DNA of 64,000 bases from Terriglobus tenax (GTDB lineage: Bacteria; Acidobacteriota; Terriglobia; Terriglobales; Acidobacteriaceae). A program made the position numbers and the translations under genes. The stretch covers positions 868,001 through 932,000 of the forward strand of contig NZ_JAGSYA010000004.1 in NCBI RefSeq assembly GCF_025685395.1, in the 5' to 3' direction. The notes under the pieces were generated by a model that was not told the origin of the DNA, made no database searches, and saw nothing but the letters and a program-made list of their open reading frames with translations. Positions within the stretch are counted from its first letter, which is position 1. Each line of letters opens with the position of its first letter. Of the stretch, positions 8,162 to 16,565 are shown piece by piece.

Positions 8162-8881
8162 TTACTCGAAATGGAAGTCGCTCAAATCAATCGTTACAAT
8201 CAACGGTTCCGGTGCGGGCGTGTTGTCTTGCAGACGCGGATAAATTCGCATTTTCCCGGGCAGCACAATGCCCTGCACTTCTACGGGATCGAGCAGGTAA
8301 CGGGCTGCCGGATTGCTCCCCTGGATGTCGACGTCGTAATCGTGCCGCACAAGGATGCCTCGGCTGTTGAAGTAGAAAGTCTGTTCCGTGCAGTGTGTTG
8401 CAATGCGCTCGGGAAAATTAACGCGGAGACGGCGCCAGGTCTCTCCCTGCTCCACCCAGGGAGCGATTTCTTCATAGCTCACACCAGGTTGGCGAAGGAT
8501 GAAGGGGGATGTAAGGTAGGTCCACATGGTGTATCCGGCAAAATAAGCCACCTGCGCGTTGCTCCACGATGTCTCCATCTCATAGCCAGCGAACGAAGCG
8601 CGCGGATTGTCGAGTTCTTCTACGACAGAGCCTCCGGGGGACTCAATCGTCACCCGCGCCGGCGTGAAGACAGACCGGTTTTCTGTTGGCGCAAATGGCC
8701 AGTGTGAAACAGTCTCTTCTTTCAGATTGACGCGTACATTTGCATGTTGCAGAACTGTAGGCTTCCCCTTTAGACCCCACAGAATTCCGCCTTGCAACAA
8801 CCGCGCAGAGAGATAAGAGAACTTCCGAAAACGATCAAGCCCGCCGTGGGCGTCGATTGCGATTTGTGCGAGATCCTGCAT
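8162..8881 (-). CDS. Unknown protein, first gene of the ADH operon, paralogue of 6376-7098
   Basis: A 239-residue soluble protein. The open frame runs much further upstream but without coding character; the ATG at 8881 has AGGAG five bases before it, gives a length equal to the paralogue (240 residues) and begins with the same AIDAHGGLDR motif. Shared blocks with the paralogue continue throughout (ILWGLKGK, SFAGYEMETSWS, YFAGYTMWTYL, GETWRRLRV, KMRIYPR). No family name is recognised. Its promoter must lie in the 285-base space shared with the divergent response regulator at 9167, so the regulator may control this operon. Confidence 0.8.
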   Translation of the reverse strand: MQDLAQIAIDAHGGLDRFRKFSYLSARLLQGGILWGLKGKPTVLQHANVRVNLKEETVSHWPFAPTENRSVFTPARVTIESPGGSVVEELDNPRASFAGYEMETSWSNAQVAYFAGYTMWTYLTSPFILRQPGVSYEEIAPWVEQGETWRRLRVNFPERIATHCTEQTFYFNSRGILVRHDYDVDIQGSNPAARYLLDPVEVQGIVLPGKMRIYPRLQDNTPAPEPLIVTIDLSDFHFE

Positions 8882-9166
8882 AAAGCTCCTGGGTTGACAC
8901 AATGCTGAAGATGCCAGCCTGCGGCAATATCCCGATACTATGAACTTGAATGACCGCGTGCATGGCTCGATCTTTGTAAAACGCCATCCCGAAATCGGCT
9001 GAACCGCCAGCCAGTAGCGGCCCCCAAAGACGCCATCGCTCGAAAGAGGTATCCTCATGCAGCATTTTTTCCGGGCTACACTAGAAGAACAATGCGGTTT
9101 GGAAGCAACATGCGCGGGGCTGTATAGGAATGCACCTTTAGATTCACAGCGGCAGGAGGAGATGAG

Positions 9167-9808
9167 ATGGAAGGTCCGAATCAGATTCGCATCCTGTTGG
9201 CTGATGATCACCCGATGATGCGGCGTGGATTGGTGGAAGAGATTAACGCGCATAACGATATGCGCGTTGTTGCAGAAGCCAGCACTGGCATGGAGGCCAT
9301 CTCACTTTATCGCCAGGCATCTCCCGATGTTTCCCTGATTGATCTTCGTATGCCGGAGATTGATGGACTGGAGACAATTCGCCGTATTCGTGCGATAGAT
9401 CCAAATGCCAAGACCGTCATTCTGACAACTTCCCTCGCGGATGTTCAGGTGCTTCGCGCCTTCCAACATGGCGCCTTCAGCTACCTGCTAAAGAGCATGC
9501 TGCGCGCCGAACTGATAGAGACACTCAGAACAGTGGCAAAGGGACAGAAGAAGGTTCCCGGAGAAGTAGCTGTAAAACTGGCCGAGCACGCACTGGACCA
9601 AAGGCTCTCCGAACGGGAAATAGCAGTCCTTCAACAAGCTTCGCGAGGAAACTCTAATAAGAGAATTGCGGATGTGCTGCGCCTCTCGGAACACACGGTG
9701 AAGACGCATTTCAAAAACATTCTTCAAAAGCTGCGCGCGCATGATAGGACGCATGCCGTCGCCATCGCACACCGGCGTGGCTTTTTTGATGTCACCGAAG
9801 GTCTGTAA
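9167..9808 (+). CDS. NarL/FixJ-type response regulator
   Basis: A 213-residue two-component regulator. The receiver domain (about residues 6-122) has the acidic pair D13/D14, phosphoacceptor D59 in LIDLRMPEIDG, a Thr in VILTTS and Lys in LLKSM. A LuxR-type helix-turn-helix follows (about 145-205, LSEREIAVLQQASRGNSNKRIA then HTVKTHFKNI). It is divergent from the ADH operon and lies 4 kb from a HisKA_3 kinase at 13555, which is the type of kinase that pairs with NarL-like regulators; no kinase is adjacent. An AGGAGG-like box precedes the ATG. Confidence 0.92.
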   Translation: MEGPNQIRILLADDHPMMRRGLVEEINAHNDMRVVAEASTGMEAISLYRQASPDVSLIDLRMPEIDGLETIRRIRAIDPNAKTVILTTSLADVQVLRAFQHGAFSYLLKSMLRAELIETLRTVAKGQKKVPGEVAVKLAEHALDQRLSEREIAVLQQASRGNSNKRIADVLRLSEHTVKTHFKNILQKLRAHDRTHAVAIAHRRGFFDVTEGL

Positions 9809-9924
9809 TCTTCTTACCCCATGAGTCGCTTTTGCCGTCGGTAAAAAAATGCCGGGCACTTTTGAGTGTATGTATCCATCGCTCGAAAGGATGAGTCCGA
9901 CGACCGCAATCGAGTCATGACCAG

Positions 9925-11661
9925 ATGATGGGAGTGCTGAATACTCGGGCAACGAAAGAATTTTCGGAGTTGCCTTTCATGAGAGACATCTTCCTTGGGA
10001 ACAAGGAAGCGAAGGTTACCAACATCCCGCGCTTCCAACCAGAACTCGCCTTTCCCAAACTGAACGAGGGGATGATCGACCGCATTCGCCGGTTTGGAGA
10101 GATCGAATACAGAACAAAGGGAGAACGGCTTTTTTCGCAGGGCGAAAGAGATACGGATCTTTTCGTTGTGCTGAGCGGCTCCATCGAACTCTTCGCAACC
10201 GATCAGGGTGGTGAACGGCTGTATCCCGTGCACATGGAGCAAGGACAGTTCACCGGCGAACTGGACCTGCTCAGTTCCCGTAGTGCGCTGCTCAGCGCGG
10301 AATGTGGCAGCGATAGTCTTCTGATTCGCGTCAATCGCGAAGGCCTGCGTATGCTGATGCGGTCCGAGGCGGACATCGCCAACCTGATCATGCAAGCCTC
10401 CATGTGGAGACGCCTGCAGTTTTTGGGAAAGACCGATGGGGGCGTGCTCGTCATCGGTCCATCACGCCATGCGGACGTCATGCAGATATGCCGCTTTCTG
10501 ACACAAAACAGCTATCCGCACCGAGTTGTTGCCTCCGAATCAATTGAGAGCCTGCAATACCGCGATAAAGGCGAACACCCCGTGGTACCAACGGTCATTC
10601 TGGCCGACCGGCAGCCCCTCAAGGCGCCATCCTTGCTTACTTTGGCTGAGGCGTTGGGTCTTGCGGAAGAGCCACGGCAGGATATTGTGTACGACCTGGT
10701 CGTCGTTGGCGCGGGGCCTTCCGGTCTGGCGGCAGCGGTCTACGGTGCCTCAGAAGGGCTGCGAACCCTTGTAGTGGAAGGCATTGGTCCCGGTGGACAG
10801 GCGGGCACGAGCTCCCGCATTGAAAACTATCTCGGTTTCCCAACGGGTATTTCGGGAGAGGAGCTTGCGTACCGCGCCCAGGTACAGGCGCAGAAGTTTG
10901 GAGCCAAGCTGACCATTGCCCGCGACGCCATCGGAGTTCGCAAACGGAATAACGATCTCTGCATTACGCTGACCGGTGGGTTCGAGGTATGCGCTCACAG
11001 CATTGTCATTGCAACAGGCGCCAGCTATCGCAAACTGGACGCCGAGAACTACGCAGCCTTTGAAAACCGCGGCATCCACTATGCGGCCACGGCAATGGAA
11101 GCCAATCTATGCCGGGGGACGGCAGTGGCGGTCATTGGCGGCGGTAACTCTGCCGGCCAGGCTGCCGTATTTCTGGCAGGAATAACAAAACACGTTCATC
11201 TAATTGTGAGGCGTGATTCCCTGCGAGACACCATGTCGGAGTATCTGATCTCCCGCATTCGGGCTTCAGACTCCATCACGCTTCACACCTGCAGCGAGGT
11301 AACACGGCTTGATGGCACACACGACCTGGAAGACATCACGCTCACCAATAAAAACACCCAGGAAACAAGACGCATTCTTACGCGCAACCTTTTCGTGATG
11401 ATCGGAGCAGATCCCAATACCGCATGGCTGCGCGACTGCGTTGATCTTGACCGTAAGGGGTTTGTACTCACGGGCGGAGAGCACGGGTTTGAGCCCACGC
11501 GGTATGCCACGAGTATGAAAGGCGTTTACGCGGTTGGCGATGTCCGTTCCGATTCCGTGAAACGCGTTGCTTCCGCTGTTGGCGAGGGCTCTGTCGTCAT
11601 CTCAGATATTCACCGATTCCTGGCCGCCGAAGTGCCGGAACGCGATGCAACCGCAAACTAG
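9925..11661 (+). CDS. Cyclic nucleotide-binding domain fused to thioredoxin reductase-like FAD oxidoreductase
   Basis: A 578-residue fusion. Residues about 45-165 are a cNMP-binding (Crp-type) beta-roll (ERLFSQGERDTDLFVVLSGSIELF, then a GEL box); a linker resembling a Rossmann half-domain follows; residues about 255-565 are a thioredoxin-reductase-like flavoprotein with FAD motif VVVGAGPSGLAAAVYGASEG, NAD(P) motif VIGGGNSAGQAA and GVYAVGDVRSDSVKRVASAVG at the end. The redox CxxC of true thioredoxin reductases is missing: the position reads YAATAMEANLC. No DNA-binding domain is present. A ligand-gated flavin oxidoreductase is a reasonable inference; the substrate is unknown. A DUF302 gene follows 23 bases downstream. 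Confidence 0.88.
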   Translation: MMGVLNTRATKEFSELPFMRDIFLGNKEAKVTNIPRFQPELAFPKLNEGMIDRIRRFGEIEYRTKGERLFSQGERDTDLFVVLSGSIELFATDQGGERLYPVHMEQGQFTGELDLLSSRSALLSAECGSDSLLIRVNREGLRMLMRSEADIANLIMQASMWRRLQFLGKTDGGVLVIGPSRHADVMQICRFLTQNSYPHRVVASESIESLQYRDKGEHPVVPTVILADRQPLKAPSLLTLAEALGLAEEPRQDIVYDLVVVGAGPSGLAAAVYGASEGLRTLVVEGIGPGGQAGTSSRIENYLGFPTGISGEELAYRAQVQAQKFGAKLTIARDAIGVRKRNNDLCITLTGGFEVCAHSIVIATGASYRKLDAENYAAFENRGIHYAATAMEANLCRGTAVAVIGGGNSAGQAAVFLAGITKHVHLIVRRDSLRDTMSEYLISRIRASDSITLHTCSEVTRLDGTHDLEDITLTNKNTQETRRILTRNLFVMIGADPNTAWLRDCVDLDRKGFVLTGGEHGFEPTRYATSMKGVYAVGDVRSDSVKRVASAVGEGSVVISDIHRFLAAEVPERDATAN

Positions 11662-11684
11662 CACGCAAAGATAAAAGGAGAGCC

Positions 11685-12188
11685 GTGTTTCAGAAAAGTT
11701 CTACAACCATCACCCGATGGAATGCGCAGACAACGAATAGCTTTGATCATGTTCTTTCTATCCTGGAATCCGGTATAGGCCGCCCCGATCTCGCAAGGCT
11801 ACGGGAGATTCTCTCGAAAGATGTTAGCTACAGTGGCTTTGAAGAGCTAATCCACCAGACGGAGGGCCCATCGGGGCTGCTTGAATTCCTCCGTCTCGAT
11901 CTTGGGGCGGTCCTCTATCGCGATCCCGGCGTGCTTGTACCGTATCGGATGATCCGAATCATTGCGGGCAATCCCCTGACGATGAAGGAGATGACGCGCC
12001 ACACGCCGGAGGCTGGCTCGTATGCCCCCATCAGTATTCTGGTCTTTGAGCAGGGTGAAATGACTCACCTGCGTTACGACACGATGGAGAGCCTTCTGCA
12101 ACCGTACGGCATCACGGAAGCGCTTACCGTGGCCCGATCACTCGACGCCAGCGTGATCGCGTTGATGGAGCGCGCCATCGCCTCCTGA
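11685..12188 (+). CDS. DUF302 family protein
   Basis: A 167-residue cytoplasmic protein. The NPLTMKEMTRHTPEAGSYAPISILVFEQ stretch matches the conserved centre of DUF302 (NP-x-A...P-x-x-V-x-V-x-E), although the usual Lys/Pro signatures are weak, so family assignment is moderate. The start is a GTG at 11685 supported by AAAAGGAG four bases before it, and the gene follows the cNMP-reductase fusion closely, indicating one transcript. DUF302 proteins occur with heavy-metal and sulfur-oxidation genes, but the function is not established. Confidence 0.7.
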   Translation: MFQKSSTTITRWNAQTTNSFDHVLSILESGIGRPDLARLREILSKDVSYSGFEELIHQTEGPSGLLEFLRLDLGAVLYRDPGVLVPYRMIRIIAGNPLTMKEMTRHTPEAGSYAPISILVFEQGEMTHLRYDTMESLLQPYGITEALTVARSLDASVIALMERAIAS

Positions 12189-12200
12189 AGAAGCTACATC

Positions 12201-12227
12201 GGGGCGGCCGAACTCTCCGACCGCCCC
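12201..12227. terminator. Hairpin between convergent genes
   Basis: Seven-base GC-only arms (12201-12207 and 12221-12227) lie between the stop codons of the DUF302 gene and the convergent alcohol dehydrogenase. There is no clear T-run, so a factor-assisted terminator is the most I would claim. Confidence 0.4.
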
Positions 12228-12234
12228 CGCCTGC

Positions 12235-13251
12235 TTAGAAACCGGCAAGCACAATTTTGCCATGCGACTTGCCCGTCTCCAGCAATGCGTGCGCTTTGCG
12301 AAGATTATCGGCGTTGATCCTGCCAAAGCTCTGAGCCACCGTTGTACGGACAATCCCAGCGTCCACCAGGTCCGCAATCTCATTCAGGATCAGGTGCTGG
12401 CCAAGAATATCCGGCGTTGTGAACAAAGAGCGTGTAAACATAAACTCCCAATGTAAAGAGCCTGATTTCCGCTTTAATGGCATGGCATCGAGAGTCTTCG
12501 GATCATCGATCACACCGAAATGCCCCTGTGGAGCAAGGACCTCAACGAGTCCTGGATAATGCACCTCTGTACCAGTGAGCCCCGCGATATACTCCACTGC
12601 GGGAATCCCGAGAGCCTGCAACTGCCCGGCAAAGGGAACTGTGTGGTCAATGACATGGTGCGCGCCAAGCTCCAGGCACCACTTCCTGGTCTCTTCGCGG
12701 GATGCGGTGGCGATCACAGTAAGCCCCGTAAGTCTGCGGGCCAACTGAATAAGAATCGAGCCCACGCCTCCGGCTCCGCCAATGATGAGTAGACTTCCTG
12801 CGCCCACAGGCTTACCCGGCTGCACACCAAAGCGGTCGAATAGAAGTTCCCACGCGGTAAGGCTCGTGAGCGGCAATGCCGCTGCCTGTTCAAAGCTGAG
12901 CGTCGCCGGCTTACGACCGGCAATTCGTTCGTCGACCAGATTTAGTTCTGCGTTTGAGCCGGCACGAGCAATGGACCCGGCGTAGAAGACTTCATCTCCC
13001 GGTTTGAAAGACGTTACGCCCTCTCCAACAGCCTTCACAACACCGGCCGCATCCCACCCAAGCACGCGATAGGTGTCACCGGGAAAAGGCGGTGCGAAGC
13101 TGCGAAATTTATAGTCAACCGGATTGACCGAAATTGCTTTGACCTCAACAAGAAGGTCTCTTCCCTTCGCAACGGGATCTGGGAGGGCGATATCAATCAA
13201 AGAATCAGGAGCAGTAATCGGTGATGGTTGAGTGTAGCCAACAGCTTTCAT
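12235..13251 (-). CDS. Zinc-type alcohol dehydrogenase family / quinone oxidoreductase
   Basis: A 338-residue medium-chain dehydrogenase of the quinone-reductase branch. NADPH site IIGGAGGVGSILIQLAR; N-terminal catalytic part with AISVNPVDYKFR and LGWDAAGVV. The Cys/His zinc ligands of true alcohol dehydrogenases are absent (NPVDYK instead of C-x-x-D), so it is a zinc-free reductase by sequence, probably acting on quinones or enones with NADPH. It matches the 'zinc-binding alcohol dehydrogenase family' YogA-like group in length and C-terminal motif (AHALLETGKSHGKIVL). Monocistronic; divergent from the sensor kinase across a 303-base spacer with an inverted repeat. Confidence 0.88.
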   Translation of the reverse strand: MKAVGYTQPSPITAPDSLIDIALPDPVAKGRDLLVEVKAISVNPVDYKFRSFAPPFPGDTYRVLGWDAAGVVKAVGEGVTSFKPGDEVFYAGSIARAGSNAELNLVDERIAGRKPATLSFEQAAALPLTSLTAWELLFDRFGVQPGKPVGAGSLLIIGGAGGVGSILIQLARRLTGLTVIATASREETRKWCLELGAHHVIDHTVPFAGQLQALGIPAVEYIAGLTGTEVHYPGLVEVLAPQGHFGVIDDPKTLDAMPLKRKSGSLHWEFMFTRSLFTTPDILGQHLILNEIADLVDAGIVRTTVAQSFGRINADNLRKAHALLETGKSHGKIVLAGF

Positions 13252-13332
13252 GTGCCCTCCGGGCCTGAAGCAGGTGTTGTGACGCAGTTAGCAGAGGACA
13301 AAGGTCAAATATCGTTCGCCAGACCAAACAGA

Positions 13333-13367
13333 TCAGACGCATAGACCTCGTCAGGAAATGCGTCTGA
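13333..13367. promoter_or_regulatory. Inverted repeat between divergent ADH and sensor kinase
   Basis: Perfect ten-base arms TCAGACGCAT (13333-13342) and ATGCGTCTGA (13358-13367), centres 25 bases apart, in the 303-base spacer (13252-13554) between the reductase at 13251 and the kinase at 13555. The spacing places both half-sites on about the same face of DNA, as for a dimeric regulator. The rest of the spacer shows nothing else I can name. Confidence 0.4.
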
Positions 13368-13554
13368 CCATCTTCAAAGACAGAACGAAGCATTCGTAGC
13401 CTGTAGAGAGCGGTCTGGACACACCTCTTTCGAGCGATTGTCACAGTTGCATAAAAGCAGGTTTTCACACCCTCGGGTGAGCTATCGGATATCCTGCAGA
13501 CATACCCCTATGTTGAGCAGGAACAAGCTATCCATGCACCGAAAGGAGAGTCGC

Positions 13555-16533
13555 ATGCTGGCCCTGTTGCGGGCGCATCAACTCATTGCTCTACTTCTCT
13601 TCCTGATTTTCCCACTCCAAATAACAGCACAGGGCTTTTCCAACATCTACCATCGCGGATGGACAACTCGTGACGGAGTTCCGGATAGCATGTGGGGCCT
13701 CACGCAAACAACGGATGGGTTCCTCTGGATTGCCAGCGATACAGGTTTATACCGTTTCGACGGAATTCACTTCCTCCGCTATTCGGCGTCGGTTCACAAG
13801 CTTGTCTCCGACCAGGTTGTGTCGGTCTATGGCGCATCGAATGGAGATCTCTGGGTTGGGTATCAGTTCGGCGGGGCCAGCCGCATTCGCTCTGGTGTTG
13901 TCACCAATTTCCCGCGAGAAGGCGCCCTTCGTGGAACGGTTCTCGGCTTTGCTGAAACGCCCGATCATACCATTTGGGTAGGAACAGCCTCTGGCCTTTT
14001 TCGCATGGAACATGATGTTCCTGTTGCACCTACGCCAGCGGCGCAATACCACGTTGCACCCGCGTTTCAATTGCGCGTCGACCGGGATGGAACGCTTTGG
14101 GTAGGCTCTGACAAACACTCCATGCAATGCCTGATGTCGGGCAAAGAAACATTTGAGCAGCTTCCCGAGGACTTTGGCTTCAATAGCGTTTTTCGTGACA
14201 ACCAGAACTTCTGGTGGAGTTCCGGTTCATCGGTGCGTTACCTGGACCGCAGCAGCGATGGTAAGTGGGCCGTGGCACAAAGCAAACTCGGGAACAAGGT
14301 CAGCGCCATGGCGATGGATCGCAATGGCGACATGTGGTGGGGGACCGAGCAGGACGGCCTGTTTATAACCCCGTCATCTTTCTTGTCTGATCCGAAGAAG
14401 CTGACCAGCGCGAGCGCCGCATCGTTCACGCGAGCAGATGGGTTGACGCGGAACAGCGTCCAAGGTCTGTTTGCAGACCGCGAAGGAGGCATGTGGGTCA
14501 GAACGCAGAAGGGGCTTGATTACTTCCGTCGCTCACGCTTCACCAACATTCCCTTCCCTGCGGCTGTTCCGAACGCTGTGATGGCGAACCTGCATGATGG
14601 CAGCATGCTATTTGGGTCTTCAGGTGGGAATGACGATGCGGTATACCGGTTTCATGGCGGCGAACTTTCGGTCGATCCACATCTTAGAGGGGCTGTAACC
14701 ACGGCTTACTACGACACTCCCGGAAGCATCTGGATTGGATACGACGCGAAGGTTGTGCACTGGCTCAACGGACAAAGTACAACCTTCCTTCTGCCGCCCG
14801 ACTCCCGTGGAATCAAACGCGATGTACAAGCAATTCGCTACGACCATGCAGGACGCCTATGGGTAGCCGCAAACGGAGAACCACCATTCCTCCTGGAAGG
14901 TTCACATTGGTCACAACCGCCTTCGCTCATTGAAAAACGGTTCACTGCACCGCTCAGCATACTTGCCGCGCGCGATGGGAGCATGTGGTTTGGCTTTCCG
15001 AACCGGCTGATGATCCTGTCTCAAGGCAAGGTCTATCGCTTCGATGAACAATCAGGCCTGCATACCGGTTCCGTTGCGGCGATGTTCGAACGCGGAGACC
15101 ACATCTGGATTGTTGGCAGCCAGGGTGTCCAGTTCGTACGAGGTGGCCGCCTCCATGATCTTCACCTGCAGGCAACCGAGGATCCCAGTGGAGCCTCTGG
15201 CGTATACGAGACTTCGAAAGGAGCGCTCTGGATCAACTCCAGAGCTGGCGCAATTACACTTGCAGCCGATCAAGTCACAAGACTCCTGCAACATCCGGAG
15301 CGTCCGGCGGACTATCGCATTCTGGACGCTCTCGATAATTTCCCTGGAGCACCCACCGTCATCCGACCGCTGCCGAGTCTGGTTGCCGACGACAACGAGC
15401 GGCTCTACTTTGCGGCGCGTGATTCCGTAGCCTGGATTGATCCTGAACAAAGCGAACCAGAAAGCCGTCCCCCGGGAATAAAGATTGACCAGATGACCGT
15501 CGATGGCAGGTTGATGGATACCACGGGCATCATCAAAACCATACAAAAACCTTCATCGATCAGCTTCGCGTTCTCTGTCGGCACACTTCTGTTTCCGGAA
15601 CGGACAAAGGTGCGTTACAAGCTGGAAGGCTTTGAGTCTGGTTGGCATGAAACAGAAACCACACGAGAAGCCCTGTATTCACAACTGCCTGCGGGTAACT
15701 TTACATTCGTGGTGGAAGCCGTCAATGGCCAGGGAATCCACAGCACCACACCTGCAATGGTCTCTTTCGTGGTGCCTCCCACATTCTTCCAGAGCATCTG
15801 GTTTCGGGGACTCTGCGTCGTTGCAGGGCTGCTGATGGTACGGCTGCTTTATTACGCCCGGGTCCATTACCTGCTTGAGAAGGCAGAACAGCGCCACGCG
15901 CTGCAGCGAGAAGAACGAGCACGCATCGCGCGCGATCTCCACGACACCTTCTTCCCGTCGGTCCACGGAATTTTCCTGCAGGTTCAGGCAACAACGAGGA
16001 GCATTACAGCACCAGAGACCGCAAGGCACTCCCTGGAGAAGTTACTTGACGAATCGGACGATGTGATGGAGGCAGGCCGTCGACTGATCTTCGAGCTTCG
16101 AAGCCCCATCGATGAAGACAACGCGCTCGAAAAACGTCTTACCGCGTGCGGAGAGGAACTAAGCCGAGAATACGGCATTGCATTCAATGTCCTTGCAGAG
16201 GGCCAATCCATCAGCCTGCAACTCACCATCGCCCAGGAGATCTTCATTATTCTCCAGGAGGCGATGAGAAATGCCTTCCGACACAGCAAGGCATCGGCTA
16301 TCCATCTCGTGATTGCTCATGACCCGGCGGAACTACGGCTTGAGTTGAGCGATAACGGGAGAGGAATTCCAGTAGACATTTTGCATGCGGGCAGCGCCGA
16401 TGGACATTGGGGGCTTCCTGGAATGCGGGAACGCGCCGCAGCAATCAATGCAAAGTTCACGCTGCAAAGCGAAACGGACAGCGGGACCAGGATCAGCCTG
16501 GAGATTCCTGCCCGCATCGCCTATCAGCGATAA
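13555..16533 (+). CDS. Propeller-type sensor histidine kinase (Reg_prop, Y_Y_Y, HisKA_3, HATPase)
   Basis: A 992-residue inner-membrane sensor. A signal/membrane segment (LLALLLFLIFPLQITAQG) leads into a large periplasmic double propeller of two-component regulator repeats (for example TTDGFLWIASDTGLYRFDG and GSMWFGFPNRLM), then a Y_Y_Y immunoglobulin-like domain (KLEGFESGWHE to VEAVNGQG), a membrane helix (WFRGLCVVAGLLMVRLLYY), a HisKA_3 domain with the phosphorylated His in ARDLHDTFF, and an HATPase_c domain (EAMRNAFRHSKA, DNGRGIP, GLPGMRERA). There is no receiver or HTH domain, so it needs a separate NarL-type regulator; the one at 9167 is the nearest. The ATG at 13555 is chosen because GAAAGGAGAG ends four bases before it; earlier ATGs lack a site. 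Such periplasmic propellers often sense poly- or oligosaccharides. Confidence 0.9.
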   Translation: MLALLRAHQLIALLLFLIFPLQITAQGFSNIYHRGWTTRDGVPDSMWGLTQTTDGFLWIASDTGLYRFDGIHFLRYSASVHKLVSDQVVSVYGASNGDLWVGYQFGGASRIRSGVVTNFPREGALRGTVLGFAETPDHTIWVGTASGLFRMEHDVPVAPTPAAQYHVAPAFQLRVDRDGTLWVGSDKHSMQCLMSGKETFEQLPEDFGFNSVFRDNQNFWWSSGSSVRYLDRSSDGKWAVAQSKLGNKVSAMAMDRNGDMWWGTEQDGLFITPSSFLSDPKKLTSASAASFTRADGLTRNSVQGLFADREGGMWVRTQKGLDYFRRSRFTNIPFPAAVPNAVMANLHDGSMLFGSSGGNDDAVYRFHGGELSVDPHLRGAVTTAYYDTPGSIWIGYDAKVVHWLNGQSTTFLLPPDSRGIKRDVQAIRYDHAGRLWVAANGEPPFLLEGSHWSQPPSLIEKRFTAPLSILAARDGSMWFGFPNRLMILSQGKVYRFDEQSGLHTGSVAAMFERGDHIWIVGSQGVQFVRGGRLHDLHLQATEDPSGASGVYETSKGALWINSRAGAITLAADQVTRLLQHPERPADYRILDALDNFPGAPTVIRPLPSLVADDNERLYFAARDSVAWIDPEQSEPESRPPGIKIDQMTVDGRLMDTTGIIKTIQKPSSISFAFSVGTLLFPERTKVRYKLEGFESGWHETETTREALYSQLPAGNFTFVVEAVNGQGIHSTTPAMVSFVVPPTFFQSIWFRGLCVVAGLLMVRLLYYARVHYLLEKAEQRHALQREERARIARDLHDTFFPSVHGIFLQVQATTRSITAPETARHSLEKLLDESDDVMEAGRRLIFELRSPIDEDNALEKRLTACGEELSREYGIAFNVLAEGQSISLQLTIAQEIFIILQEAMRNAFRHSKASAIHLVIAHDPAELRLELSDNGRGIPVDILHAGSADGHWGLPGMRERAAAINAKFTLQSETDSGTRISLEIPARIAYQR

Positions 16534-16539
16534 CAAGGG

Positions 16540-16565
16540 GCGTAGCCTGCCTAAGCAGGCTACGC
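16540..16565. terminator. Shared hairpin between convergent kinase and flavoprotein genes
   Basis: A perfect 11-base-pair stem (16540-16550 with 16555-16565) with a four-base loop overlaps the stop codon of the minus-strand gene. No T-run follows on either strand, so termination efficiency is uncertain. Confidence 0.55.

Noticed and set aside
9925-11661. Thioredoxin reductase call
   Set aside because: The redox CxxC is missing, so ordinary thioredoxin reduction is not supported.
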